The translations under genes and the position numbers were made by a program. From Aquimarina sp. ERC-38 (lineage in GTDB: Bacteria; Bacteroidota; Bacteroidia; Flavobacteriales; Flavobacteriaceae), in the NCBI RefSeq assembly GCF_026222555.1, contig NZ_CP098511.1, forward strand, positions 1,469,501 through 1,533,500: DNA of 64,000 nucleotides, written 5' to 3'. Positions within the stretch are counted from its first letter, which is position 1. Every line of letters begins with the position of its first letter. Under the pieces are notes generated by a model. It worked only from the letters and a program-made list of their open reading frames with translations, was not told where the DNA came from and searched no databases. This document shows positions 1 to 7,049 of the stretch, in pieces.

Positions 1-130
1 CGGAGGTGATATTTCTCGTAAACGAAAGCTTTTAGAAAAACAAAAGAAAGGAAAAAAACGGATGCGCCAGGTAGGTAACGTAGAAATCCCGCAAGAAGCC
101 TTTATGGCGGTACTAAAGCTGAATGATTAG
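1..130 (+). CDS. lepA: LepA (elongation factor 4), C-terminal fragment at window edge
   Basis: Only the last 42 codons and the stop are in the window; the gene starts outside it. The visible tail contains [20 protein letters not shown], followed by [19 protein letters not shown] and the end LND. This lysine/arginine-rich tail is the diagnostic C-terminal domain of the ribosome back-translocation GTPase LepA (EF4). The family acts in the cytosol on stalled or mistranslocated ribosomes. The GTPase domains cannot be judged here. The identification is firm because the tail is highly conserved. Confidence 0.93.
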   Translation, partial: GGDISRKRKLLEKQKKGKKRMRQVGNVEIPQEAFMAVLKLND

Positions 131-131
131 A

Positions 132-157
132 AGCCCTCTAACCCCCGAAGGGGGATG
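132..157. repeat. Short palindromic intergenic repeat, copy A1
   Basis: A REP-like element built on ccccc-gaa-ggggg with a cctcta box in front. A related copy in inverted orientation lies at 514-540, so the two bracket this otherwise poor 400-bp gap. Similar short GC-rich palindromes are common between genes in flavobacteria. Its position right behind the lepA stop would also fit a terminator role. Confidence 0.5.
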
Positions 158-184
158 TATTATGTTTATGAAAGATAACCTTGA

Positions 185-304
185 AACACGAAAGAAATTA
201 GAAGTAAGATTCCAGATAAGGTTACCGAAGCGGCTATTTTAGAAGCTCGTTGTCAAAAGCTAGAACAAATAGAAGGTTTAGATGCTTGGTTGGAGGATTT
301 ATAA
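185..304 (+). pseudogene. Decayed gene fragment, unknown family
   Basis: An open stretch of 39 codons without a start codon ends at a TAA at 302-304. It reads KIPDKVTEAAILEARCQKLE and then ends IEGLDAWLEDL. The sequence looks like the charged helical tail of a larger protein, and an ATG-initiated reading in another frame just upstream (160-241) hints at an old frameshift. I do not recognise the family. The rest of the 131-530 gap holds the two palindromic repeats and AT-rich DNA with no other gene. Confidence 0.3.
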
Positions 305-513
305 ATTTTTAGAAAATATAATCTATTTTCATTTAGCTCTTTGTTTTAAGCAAAAAAGGAATAATAGTTGAAAATTTTCATGCAAACAATTGAAGTGAAT
401 TCAGTGTATTTCAATAATAACCAAGTATAAAAAGATCAGTGATTCTAATACATATAGGGAGTGGATGAGAACAGCTTTTCGGAACGAAAAGTATTTTATC
501 ATCTGGACAAAAG

Positions 514-540
514 TTCCCCCTTTTTGGGGGCTAGGGGGCT
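514..540. repeat. Short palindromic intergenic repeat, copy A2 (inverted)
   Basis: ccccc-ttttt-ggggg followed by ctaggggg, an inverted relative of the element at 132-157. It overlaps the stop codon of the minus-strand HAD gene (TAG read from 531-533), so the last residues of that protein (RAKAP) are encoded next to or within the repeat. It can form a stem with a 5-nt loop and could serve as a terminator for the HAD gene. Confidence 0.5.
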
Positions 541-1340
541 TTCGCCCTTACCAATTCCTCTAACACCCGTTCTACCCCAAAGTTATCGTTACTTTCTGTT
601 TGGAAATTAGCTGCTTTTTTTACGTTAGGATGTGCGTTGCCCATTGCATAACTGTATTTGGCCTGGGCTAACATTTCCAGGTCATTATTGTAATCACCAA
701 AGACCATAGTTTCCTCTTTACTAATCCCTAACCTGTCTTGTAATTTTTGAATAGCATTTCCTTTATGAGCTTCGGGATTTGATAAATCCAACCAAACTTT
801 AGCAGAAACTTTTACTTTAATACGATCCTGAAGTGTATTGAATTTCGGGAGGAGGTGTTTTTCGGAGCTTTTCGGATGATGGATAGCAACTTTGAGATAA
901 GGATCATGAGTTACTTTATATAAATCTTCTACCACTTCGTACCGAACGTAATACTCTTTAAGAAAATCAATAAACTCTGAATTTTTGGTTTGAACGTACC
1001 CCTGGTTTCTTGCACATAATACTACCGTTGCGTCATTAATATTTTTTGCAATATCTAAAATAGAAATATAATCCTTACGTTCCAGGGTTACGGTTTCTAA
1101 TTCGGTTCCCTGATGCATAGTCAGCGCTCCGTTTTCAGCAACTACATAAATATCATTTTGTATGGAAGCTAATTTGTCAATAATGCTATAATATTGCCTT
1201 CCGCTGGCGGCAATAAATTGTATCCCTAAGTTGGATAACTTATTGTGCAGTTCAAAAAAACGTTTACTTACTTCATCCTTTGAATTAAGCAAAGTTCCGT
1301 CCATATCCGAAACTACTAATTTTACCTGCGAAAGACCCAT
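531..1340 (-). CDS. Cof-type HAD-IIB family hydrolase
   Basis: A haloacid-dehalogenase superfamily phosphatase of the Cof/sugar-phosphatase type, about 269 residues. Motif I is VVSDMDGTLLNS near the N-terminus (both aspartates present), motif II is the serine of IAASGRQ, and motif III/IV is a lysine followed by FGDYNNDLEML near the C-terminus. The C2-type cap domain lies between motifs II and III. Such enzymes remove phosphate from small sugar phosphates or cofactors in the cytosol; the substrate cannot be read from the sequence. An upstream ATG at 1385 would add 15 hydrophobic residues, but the family normally begins just before the VVSDMDGT strand, so I chose the ATG at 1340. Confidence 0.88.
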   Translation of the reverse strand: MGLSQVKLVVSDMDGTLLNSKDEVSKRFFELHNKLSNLGIQFIAASGRQYYSIIDKLASIQNDIYVVAENGALTMHQGTELETVTLERKDYISILDIAKNINDATVVLCARNQGYVQTKNSEFIDFLKEYYVRYEVVEDLYKVTHDPYLKVAIHHPKSSEKHLLPKFNTLQDRIKVKVSAKVWLDLSNPEAHKGNAIQKLQDRLGISKEETMVFGDYNNDLEMLAQAKYSYAMGNAHPNVKKAANFQTESNDNFGVERVLEELVRAKAP

Positions 1341-1420
1341 ACCTATAAAAAACCGCAAAGGTAGGAGGAATTTATAGCAACCCATTCTAAGTAGAGCATA
1401 ATTTTCGTTATTTTGCTGTT

Positions 1421-1843
1421 ATGCATTTTATCCAAAAAGAAATACAGCTTCGACCGTACGCCAGGGGGTTTCATTTGATTACTTCAGAAGTTTTAGAACA
1501 TTTTCCGGATTTATCTGCAATTACAACCGGTCAATTGCAGGTTTTTATTAAGCATACTTCGGCAAGTTTAACTATCAATGAAAACGCGGATCCTACAGTG
1601 CGAATGGATTTTGAAAGTCATTTTAACCAGATGATACCGGAGAATGCAACGTATTATAAACATACTTACGAAGGCCCGGATGATATGCCTGCACATATTA
1701 AAGCTTCCGTATTAGGAAGTTCTATTCAAATTCCGATTACTAACGGTAAACCCAACCTGGGAACATGGCAGGGTATTTACTTATGCGAACATAGAGATTA
1801 TGGTGGTTCGCGAAGATTAGTGTTAACTGCTTGGGGAATATAA
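1421..1843 (+). CDS. YjbQ family protein (UPF0047)
   Basis: A 140-residue protein of the YjbQ/UPF0047 family, full length for the family. Visible hallmarks are FIKHTSASLTINENADP, the DMPAHIKASVLGSS segment and GTWQGIYLCEHRDYGG near the C-terminus; the histidines and acidic residues in these blocks line the presumed metal site. Members have been linked to a promiscuous thiamine-phosphate synthase activity in enterobacteria, but the physiological role is unsettled. It is transcribed divergently from the HAD gene, with 80 bp between the chosen starts, so the two promoters must sit back to back. Confidence 0.9.
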   Translation: MHFIQKEIQLRPYARGFHLITSEVLEHFPDLSAITTGQLQVFIKHTSASLTINENADPTVRMDFESHFNQMIPENATYYKHTYEGPDDMPAHIKASVLGSSIQIPITNGKPNLGTWQGIYLCEHRDYGGSRRLVLTAWGI

Positions 1844-1844
1844 T

Positions 1845-1884
1845 AAATCCGAAATTTAACTTTGGTATATTAAATTTCGGATTT
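1845..1884. terminator. Bidirectional intrinsic terminator
   Basis: Perfect 13-bp inverted repeat (aaatccgaaattt at 1845-1857, its complement at 1872-1884) with a 14-nt loop, lying between two convergent genes (yjbQ on plus, the lipoprotein on minus). Its AT-rich borders let it work in both directions. Confidence 0.75.
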
Positions 1885-1903
1885 AAATTGTTAATCAAAG
1901 TTT

Positions 1904-2851
1904 TTAATTTACTTTTCGATAGATTTCCTGATCCTTTTTTGTTATACCATTATCTTCATAGGAATATTCCAGCACGAGTTCTTTATCTGTTAGATTAACT
2001 ATTAATCCTTCATCCAAATCACCGCCTCCGTAGTCAAAAGTAATAGTTTCGTCTTGTAAAGACCATAAATACTTATCTGGTTCGGGGTTTTCGACACATA
2101 TCCGTGTGATACCACCGTTTCCGTCAGATTCTCCTTGCTCATATATTGTATTTATTACTTCATTATTTTCTCTTAATTCTAGCAAATCCTTTTTAGGACA
2201 TATTTGATCTTCGCTAACCCCATCTTCAAAATAATTTATCAATTCCCAATTACCTATTAGTTTTGTTTCAGTGATTACAGTAGTATCGTCTATATTGAGA
2301 GTACCCTCATAATTTCCTTGAAATACTATGTTATCGAAGCTTAATGTATAATCAAATTGATACACACCATTGACTTTTGCAATAGTTAAGGATCCGGATG
2401 TTATATTTTCGAAATAACCATTAGATAAATCAGCATTACCGTTTGTAAATTTTAAACCAATTCCTGCTAGACCATCAAAAAAATTCTGAGCAGCATTATA
2501 ATCTGTATCTGTATCTAATTTGAAGGTGTATTCTCCTGGAATAAGTTCACCGTTTTCAGATTGGATTAAAAAGCTAACAAAATTTAACTCTCCTTTGTAA
2601 TTTTCCGTTGAAAAATCTTCATTAGCAAATGTAATTTGTATACTATTTTGAAATATAGTATGTATTGCAATTTCAGTTTTATAAATACTGTCGTTAACGG
2701 AAAAAGCATTAAGTGTATCTTTTTCCTCTTTTTCTATTTCTTCTTCAATTTCCTTATTAATTTCATCCGGAATTACATCATCATTATCTTCGCTACATGA
2801 GAAAATAAAGATGGATAGAATAATAAAAGGTACTAGTAATAGTTTTTTCAT
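1904..2851 (-). CDS. Lipoprotein with C-terminal lipocalin-like domain
   Basis: 315 residues with a lipoprotein signal (MKKLLLVPFIILSIFIFSC; the cysteine at 19 is the lipidation site), then a very acidic Glu/Asp linker typical of surface-exposed flavobacterial lipoproteins. The middle (about 50-190) is beta-rich. From about residue 196 (LIGNWELINYFEDG) to the end it resembles the lipocalin-like domain common in Bacteroidota lipoproteins, in which GxW opens the barrel. Function unknown; probably binds a small ligand or is structural at the cell envelope. It is alone on its strand, with the shared terminator behind it. Confidence 0.7.
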   Translation of the reverse strand: MKKLLLVPFIILSIFIFSCSEDNDDVIPDEINKEIEEEIEKEEKDTLNAFSVNDSIYKTEIAIHTIFQNSIQITFANEDFSTENYKGELNFVSFLIQSENGELIPGEYTFKLDTDTDYNAAQNFFDGLAGIGLKFTNGNADLSNGYFENITSGSLTIAKVNGVYQFDYTLSFDNIVFQGNYEGTLNIDDTTVITETKLIGNWELINYFEDGVSEDQICPKKDLLELRENNEVINTIYEQGESDGNGGITRICVENPEPDKYLWSLQDETITFDYGGGDLDEGLIVNLTDKELVLEYSYEDNGITKKDQEIYRKVN

Positions 2852-2931
2852 CTTAAAATAATTTTTATCCGACGAAATAACTAAAAATATATAAATTAGT
2901 AATTATTTATTAAGAATAATCCTGCATTTAT

Positions 2932-3378
2932 TTAAAAATTAATCCATTGTGACCAGGGAATTCTAGAAAGCATTAAAATAAAAGCAATAGTATAAAAAAT
3001 AGCCAACATCTTGAATTTAGGCGTTGAAGTTAATTTCTTTTTATGTTTTGAATAACCTATGGTTATAAAGGCTACCATGGCAATCATGACTGTGGGGTGT
3101 TCTACATTGTAAAGTCGTAATAAAGGGTCTTTCATGATTTCTGCCGTAGCAATACCATCGGTAAACCATACTACCTTAGGAGAAATAAAGAAAATAACAA
3201 TACCAATTAATAATTGTAAATGTGTTACTATTAAAGCAAATAACGAAATCCTAAAATCTTTGGGGCCGTATTCTTTTTTAGTGATGTATTTAACTAAAGC
3301 ATTAATAGTTGCCAAAGCAACGATTAAAACAACAAGATACGCCCAGGACGAGTGTACGATTTTTAAAGCTTCATACAT
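2932..3378 (-). CDS. Small cytochrome-b-like four-helix membrane protein
   Basis: 148 residues with four hydrophobic segments (about 12-32, 44-66, 93-110, 124-142). Histidines sit near the membrane segments (H9, H52 in VTHLQLLIG, H94 in NVEHPTVMI), in the pattern expected for haem ligands. Flavobacterial genomes commonly carry this short protein annotated as cytochrome B. The role is unproven; electron transfer or haem binding in the inner membrane is an inference from the histidine placement. No operon partner is apparent. Confidence 0.6.
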   Translation of the reverse strand: MYEALKIVHSSWAYLVVLIVALATINALVKYITKKEYGPKDFRISLFALIVTHLQLLIGIVIFFISPKVVWFTDGIATAEIMKDPLLRLYNVEHPTVMIAMVAFITIGYSKHKKKLTSTPKFKMLAIFYTIAFILMLSRIPWSQWINF

Positions 3379-3555
3379 AATAGATGATTTAGGAGTAAAG
3401 GTAAATAATACAAATCGAAAAATAGTAATCGTATTACTATTTACTTGCTTTTGTTTTTAAAAGCACCTTCTTAAAATAAAACTGCTTGAAAAAATCGATA
3501 AATTATCTAAATAGCTTCTTTAAAATGTTAATTTAAAAGAAATACTAAATGATAC

Positions 3556-3569
3556 AGATTACGTAATCT
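3556..3569. promoter_or_regulatory. 14-bp perfect palindrome (agattacgtaatct)
   Basis: A perfect palindrome in the intergenic space between the cytochrome-b-like gene and the 87-residue gene, about 180 bp upstream of the former. It could be a binding site for a dimeric regulator; nothing else supports a function. Confidence 0.25.
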
Positions 3570-3625
3570 CTCAAACAGTTTTTAGTAGTTATAGTATTTA
3601 CCAGTTACTTATCATAGAATACTGA

Positions 3626-3889
3626 CTAGTTTGCCGAAACGAATTTGCAAAAGGTACTTTTCTCACCATCCTTTTTCTCTTCCTGATATAGAAATTCGAT
3701 ATTATTACTATCAAAAATTTCAAAAAACTGATCCCATTCTATTTCTTCCAGTTGATCATCTTTCTCCTGAAAATCTATTCGTAACAATTCCTCGGTATCT
3801 TTTACCACCGCAGGTCGGCCATCTCGTTCTTCCACCCAGTTTTTTATCGTATCATGATCCTTAGTTTTATTAGCTTCTTGTGTTGCCAT
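3626..3889 (-). CDS. Small acidic conserved protein of unknown function
   Basis: 87 residues, with KDHDTIKNWVEERDGRPAVV, LLRIDFQEKDDQLEEIEWDQ and FFEIFDSNNIEFLYQEE in order. This is a widely distributed small family (often mislabelled as a glucan-branching enzyme) in which the blocks TIxxWVExRxGRPA, LRIDF and WDxFFxxFxxxxLxFLYQ recur. No membrane segment or signal is present, so it should be cytosolic. No enzymatic residues are recognised. Stand-alone gene with long flanking spacers. Confidence 0.65.
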   Translation of the reverse strand: MATQEANKTKDHDTIKNWVEERDGRPAVVKDTEELLRIDFQEKDDQLEEIEWDQFFEIFDSNNIEFLYQEEKKDGEKSTFCKFVSAN

Positions 3890-4360
3890 GTTGATTCATT
3901 TTAAAAATTAATATTCTGCTTTATTAAAAATAAGGAAAGGCTCAAAAGTTGTTTACTTTAAATCAAGTATTTATTGATGGGAATGATATAGCTAAGTATT
4001 AGCGTGTAGCAAGAATTAGAATTTCGTACTAATAAGAAATTGCGGCTCTTTACCACTTTTTATCATTAGTGTCCGGTAAAGATTCAAGATCGCTATCGCT
4101 TCTGGAAACAAGAATCAAGACTAATTATTATAGTATTGAAAATCAATATTATAATAAATATTTACGTTAAAGAACAAATTACTTTTAAAAAAGTGAAAAA
4201 GCAACCTCCAAACAGTTCAAAGTTTGGAATTACCTAATTTTACTATGTATTCTAAACTTTTATTTAATTTAACCGGACAATAATGACTTTTTATGTACTT
4301 AACTAAAACCAATAAACTACTACTGCCTATCTAGCTTTGTGTAGAACATCACTTGGCTAT
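3890..4360. other. Gene-free AT-rich spacer
   Basis: 470 bp with no convincing open frame, RNA gene or strong hairpin. A short GC-richer patch near 4079-4115 (gattcaagatcgctatcgct) may be a repeat relic. Otherwise I see nothing. Confidence 0.5.
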
Positions 4361-4732
4361 CTAAATTTCGTAATTTAATAGATTTAACTCTTCTATTTTC
4401 TCAAAATCCTTATCTGCGGTTATTAACGGCATTTTAAAATATAAAGCTGTACCTGCTATAATACTATCAGGCAATTTTATTTTATACAATCTTCGAACTT
4501 CTATAGTCTTTGCTTTAACTCCCGCATTGATATCTATAATGGAACAAGCTTCGAGTATTGCATCTATCTTTGATCTGTCAGCAGCGTTTAATTCTTTAAA
4601 ACTATATAACTCTAACTCAGTAACAAAGGAAATATAAACTTGTTTTCCTTCTAAAATATTGACTAAAGTAGTATCTCCACGTAATAAATATAAAATGATG
4701 TTGGTGTCTAATAATAGTTTATTCCCACTCAT
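4361..4732 (-). CDS. PIN-domain ribonuclease toxin (VapC-like)
   Basis: About 123 residues forming a single PIN domain. The acidic metal-binding set is present: D in KLLLDTNI, E in SFVTELELY, D in IKLPDSIIAGTAL and D in LITADKDFEKI (D10, E40, D90 and D108 counted from a GTG three bases upstream). PIN toxins of type II systems cleave tRNA or rRNA when released from their antitoxin. The start overlaps the end of the upstream antitoxin gene by 14 bp, the usual coupling. The ATG at 4732 is preferred over the GTG at 4735. Confidence 0.85.
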   Translation of the reverse strand: MSGNKLLLDTNIILYLLRGDTTLVNILEGKQVYISFVTELELYSFKELNAADRSKIDAILEACSIIDINAGVKAKTIEVRRLYKIKLPDSIIAGTALYFKMPLITADKDFEKIEELNLLNYEI

Positions 4733-4889
4733 CACGTAGACGTTTTTGTATCGATAAAGGATCTTCTTCTATAGTAAGAATACCACAAAATTTATTGGCA
4801 TCAAATCCTTTTTTTGGGGTGCTATAAAGCGCTTTTAAACGGTTGGCTATTATTTCTTTGTTGGCACCACTTTTTATAATCACTACCAT
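4719..4889 (-). CDS. Antitoxin of the PIN-toxin pair
   Basis: A 56-residue protein, if started at the ATG at 4889 (MVVIIKSGANKEIIANRL). The conserved pieces STPKKGFDANKFCGILTIEE and LSIQKRLRDEWE match the short antitoxins that pair with PIN toxins in Bacteroidota. The C-terminal arm ending RDEWE probably wraps the toxin. The frame is open 23 codons further upstream, but those codons encode hydrophobic, unrelated sequence. Such antitoxins normally repress their own promoter together with the toxin. Confidence 0.75.
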   Translation of the reverse strand: MVVIIKSGANKEIIANRLKALYSTPKKGFDANKFCGILTIEEDPLSIQKRLRDEWE

Positions 4890-5074
4890 ATTATTTGTCC
4901 TTACAATTATAACAAAGATAGTTTTTATTACTTTATTGTGAAGAATTGAACTTTTCATATAGGTTTAGTTGTAAATTTTTACATTCTCACTTCTCAAAAA
5001 TATCAATAACTTTACAATTACTTAAACAAATACTCTTATGTTTTACACATGTTTTAATAGGTGCATAAATTATA

Positions 5075-5716
5075 CTATTGAGGAGTTTTAAAGCCATTTA
5101 AAATCCATTTTAATCCGTAGGTTTTACTATCAATAGAATTTGGAAGATCAAGCCAAGTTCCTGTTTTCTGATATGACTTATACGAATTAAAAAATGCTAA
5201 GGTCATAAGCAATACACCAAAAATACCGGCAAGTGCAAAAATAATCGTAAGGAAAATAAGGAATACTTTCCTCCCATAACTATGAGAAGTACCAATAATG
5301 ATCGTTTTATTTATGGAAAGTTCTGTGATTTTTTGACCATCTACCTGAAAATAAATAGGATTTATGGCATTCCATTGTTCCTTTTTAAGTTCAAAAGGTA
5401 AAATATCCTGAAGCTGTTCTTCTTTTTTTAAAAACTTGTTTTTTCTTAAAAACTGAAATAAAGGCTTCCGTTCTTTAGCATCACCTTCAAAATTTTTAAA
5501 GTAAGCTTCTCCCTTATCAGTGGTGATTTGTAAATAAAAATAATCATAATGTGGAGAGGGTTTATAAATTTTTAAAGATTGTATATTTTGTGGTGTAGTA
5601 TGTTGACTATCCTTATTAATAGCAGTTTGGTATAAAAGCGGAACGATAGAAAAGAGCAATACAAAAGAAAGCGCATATCCAAAACCTATTTTTAGTATGT
5701 ATTCTATAAGTTTCAA
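5075..5716 (-). CDS. Two-helix membrane protein, putative immunity protein
   Basis: 213 residues starting at a TTG (an in-frame TAG lies a few codons upstream and no ATG is available). An N-terminal membrane helix (about 10-30) and a second one (about 150-175, VFLIFLTIIFALAGIFGVLL) flank a 110-residue extracytoplasmic domain. I do not recognise a named family. It is the last gene of the array behind the 1654-residue toxin-like gene, where immunity genes accumulate; immunity is inferred from position and membrane topology only. Confidence 0.5.
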   Translation of the reverse strand: MKLIEYILKIGFGYALSFVLLFSIVPLLYQTAINKDSQHTTPQNIQSLKIYKPSPHYDYFYLQITTDKGEAYFKNFEGDAKERKPLFQFLRKNKFLKKEEQLQDILPFELKKEQWNAINPIYFQVDGQKITELSINKTIIIGTSHSYGRKVFLIFLTIIFALAGIFGVLLMTLAFFNSYKSYQKTGTWLDLPNSIDSKTYGLKWILNGFKTPQ

Positions 5717-5745
5717 TTTATCTATAGTCTATAGTTAGGATGAAA

Positions 5746-6150
5746 TTATTTCTTTAAATATTCAATTTTTTCGACTTTAAAAGGGAAATTAGATAGTTTC
5801 TCCCTTTCTTCCCATATCGAAGAAACATTCTTATTAAATTCTTCTAATGTAACTTCCAATCTATATACACCATGATCATAAGGATGTCTTCCTAAGATTT
5901 CTATTAAAGTATTAAAGTCTGGATTCAATAATACCTTCTGGTTAGATATGTTCTCTATAAAATATTTACCGGATTTATAATTACAAAAAGTAGAAACACT
6001 ATAAGCTGATTGAATTTCTTTTTTATCCTGGTGATTAAGTTTAATTCGTTTAGTATTATTTTCTATTTTTATTATAATACCACCATCTGCACCTATCAAC
6101 TTTCTCTCCTTACCTTTATATATACCATAGTATCCTGATCTGAAATTCAT
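5746..6150 (-). CDS. Hypothetical cytosolic protein, putative immunity protein
   Basis: 134 residues, no signal and no membrane helix; begins MNFRSGYYGIYKGKERKLIG and carries IEILGRHPYDHGVYRLEVTL in the second half. No family recognised. Its ATG overlaps the stop of the upstream 83-residue gene by 4 bp (ATGA), so the two are translationally coupled. In this location the pair has the look of a toxin-tip/immunity couple or two immunity genes. Confidence 0.5.
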   Translation of the reverse strand: MNFRSGYYGIYKGKERKLIGADGGIIIKIENNTKRIKLNHQDKKEIQSAYSVSTFCNYKSGKYFIENISNQKVLLNPDFNTLIEILGRHPYDHGVYRLEVTLEEFNKNVSSIWEEREKLSNFPFKVEKIEYLKK

Positions 6151-6398
6151 ATTTTTATAAATTTATTATCGACTAATATTCCTCGTAATATTTCTTTTCC
6201 GTCATTTGATACTTCCCATAACTCTGTGCCTTCTTCAAATTTAATTCTATTAGTTAGATGCCATTCGGGGGCTCCCAACCAACTATTTTTACCAGCGGTA
6301 AAACCATGATCTGTAAAAGGGTAATCATATTTGGCATAAGTTCCTCCTTCCGGAATTACTACGTTTTTTAAGTAAAACGAATTAAACCGCTTCATCAT
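6147..6398 (-). CDS. Small protein, possible displaced toxin tip
   Basis: 83 residues with VVIPEGGTYAKYDYPFTDHG, NSWLGAPEWHLTNRIKFEEG and the end VDNKFIKI. No signal or membrane helix. Two ATGs (6398 and 6395) are adjacent. The aromatic, glycine-rich sequence resembles the C-terminal tip of a secreted polymorphic toxin more than a housekeeping protein, and it is followed directly (ATGA overlap) by a putative immunity gene. No catalytic motif is recognised; the assignment is an inference from context. Confidence 0.4.
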   Translation of the reverse strand: MMKRFNSFYLKNVVIPEGGTYAKYDYPFTDHGFTAGKNSWLGAPEWHLTNRIKFEEGTELWEVSNDGKEILRGILVDNKFIKI

Positions 6399-6446
6399 TT
6401 AATTAATTTAACTCTAAAATTAATTACCTTTTTCTTTATTTGTCAT

Positions 6447-7049
6447 CTATGTTTCTGGTCTTATCAATCTACCGCCCTCGTAAAATTTAATTTCTTTGTT
6501 AGAAGGTGTAAAATTAAAATCCGTATTTATATTTGGACATTCTTTTATATACTTGATCAAAATAGTATCACCAATTTTCTTTTCTTTCCATAAATGCCCA
6601 TTTATTTTAAATTCCGTTTTAACAGTTTTACTTTGTATTTCAAATTTAGCAACGACATACCAGCTTAATTTGGAATGTGTTTTTCTAAGTATAATAGCTT
6701 TATCTATGACATTTTTACTACTTTGAAAAATTTGTGTAGTTTTTATATTATCTAAATAAAAAAACGTAAATAACATGAGTAGAGGTGTTATATAGATAAT
6801 TCCTAAACCTTTATATTTCTTTTTTTTAAAAAGTCTTTCAAATAAAAAGTAAGGTAGAAATAAAGCTAATAGAAGTTTGTATATAGTCCAAGAATTGAAC
6901 CTGCAATTACAATATTCCTCTAAATTAAGCAGAAAACCATTTAAATGTAAAGTATAACTTACTATAACAACTACATACAATATAATTAAAGCATTGTTAA
7001 TAATACTAATCTTCAATTTCAAATAGAATTTTAGTGAAGTCTGAACCAA
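6447..7049 (-). CDS. Three-helix membrane protein, likely cognate immunity protein
   Basis: About 200 residues: three membrane helices (about 16-38, 53-73, 80-97), then a soluble beta-rich domain with SKLSWYVVAKFEIQSKTVKT and IGDTILIKYIKECPNINT, which resembles DUF3592-like domains. It lies directly behind the large toxin-like gene. The only available start codons are non-ATG: a TTG at 7049 would make it overlap the toxin gene by 44 bp, so the exact start is uncertain. A membrane location suggests it could block a toxin acting on or across the membrane. Confidence 0.5.
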   Translation of the reverse strand: MVQTSLKFYLKLKISIINNALIILYVVVIVSYTLHLNGFLLNLEEYCNCRFNSWTIYKLLLALFLPYFLFERLFKKKKYKGLGIIYITPLLMLFTFFYLDNIKTTQIFQSSKNVIDKAIILRKTHSKLSWYVVAKFEIQSKTVKTEFKINGHLWKEKKIGDTILIKYIKECPNINTDFNFTPSNKEIKFYEGGRLIRPET

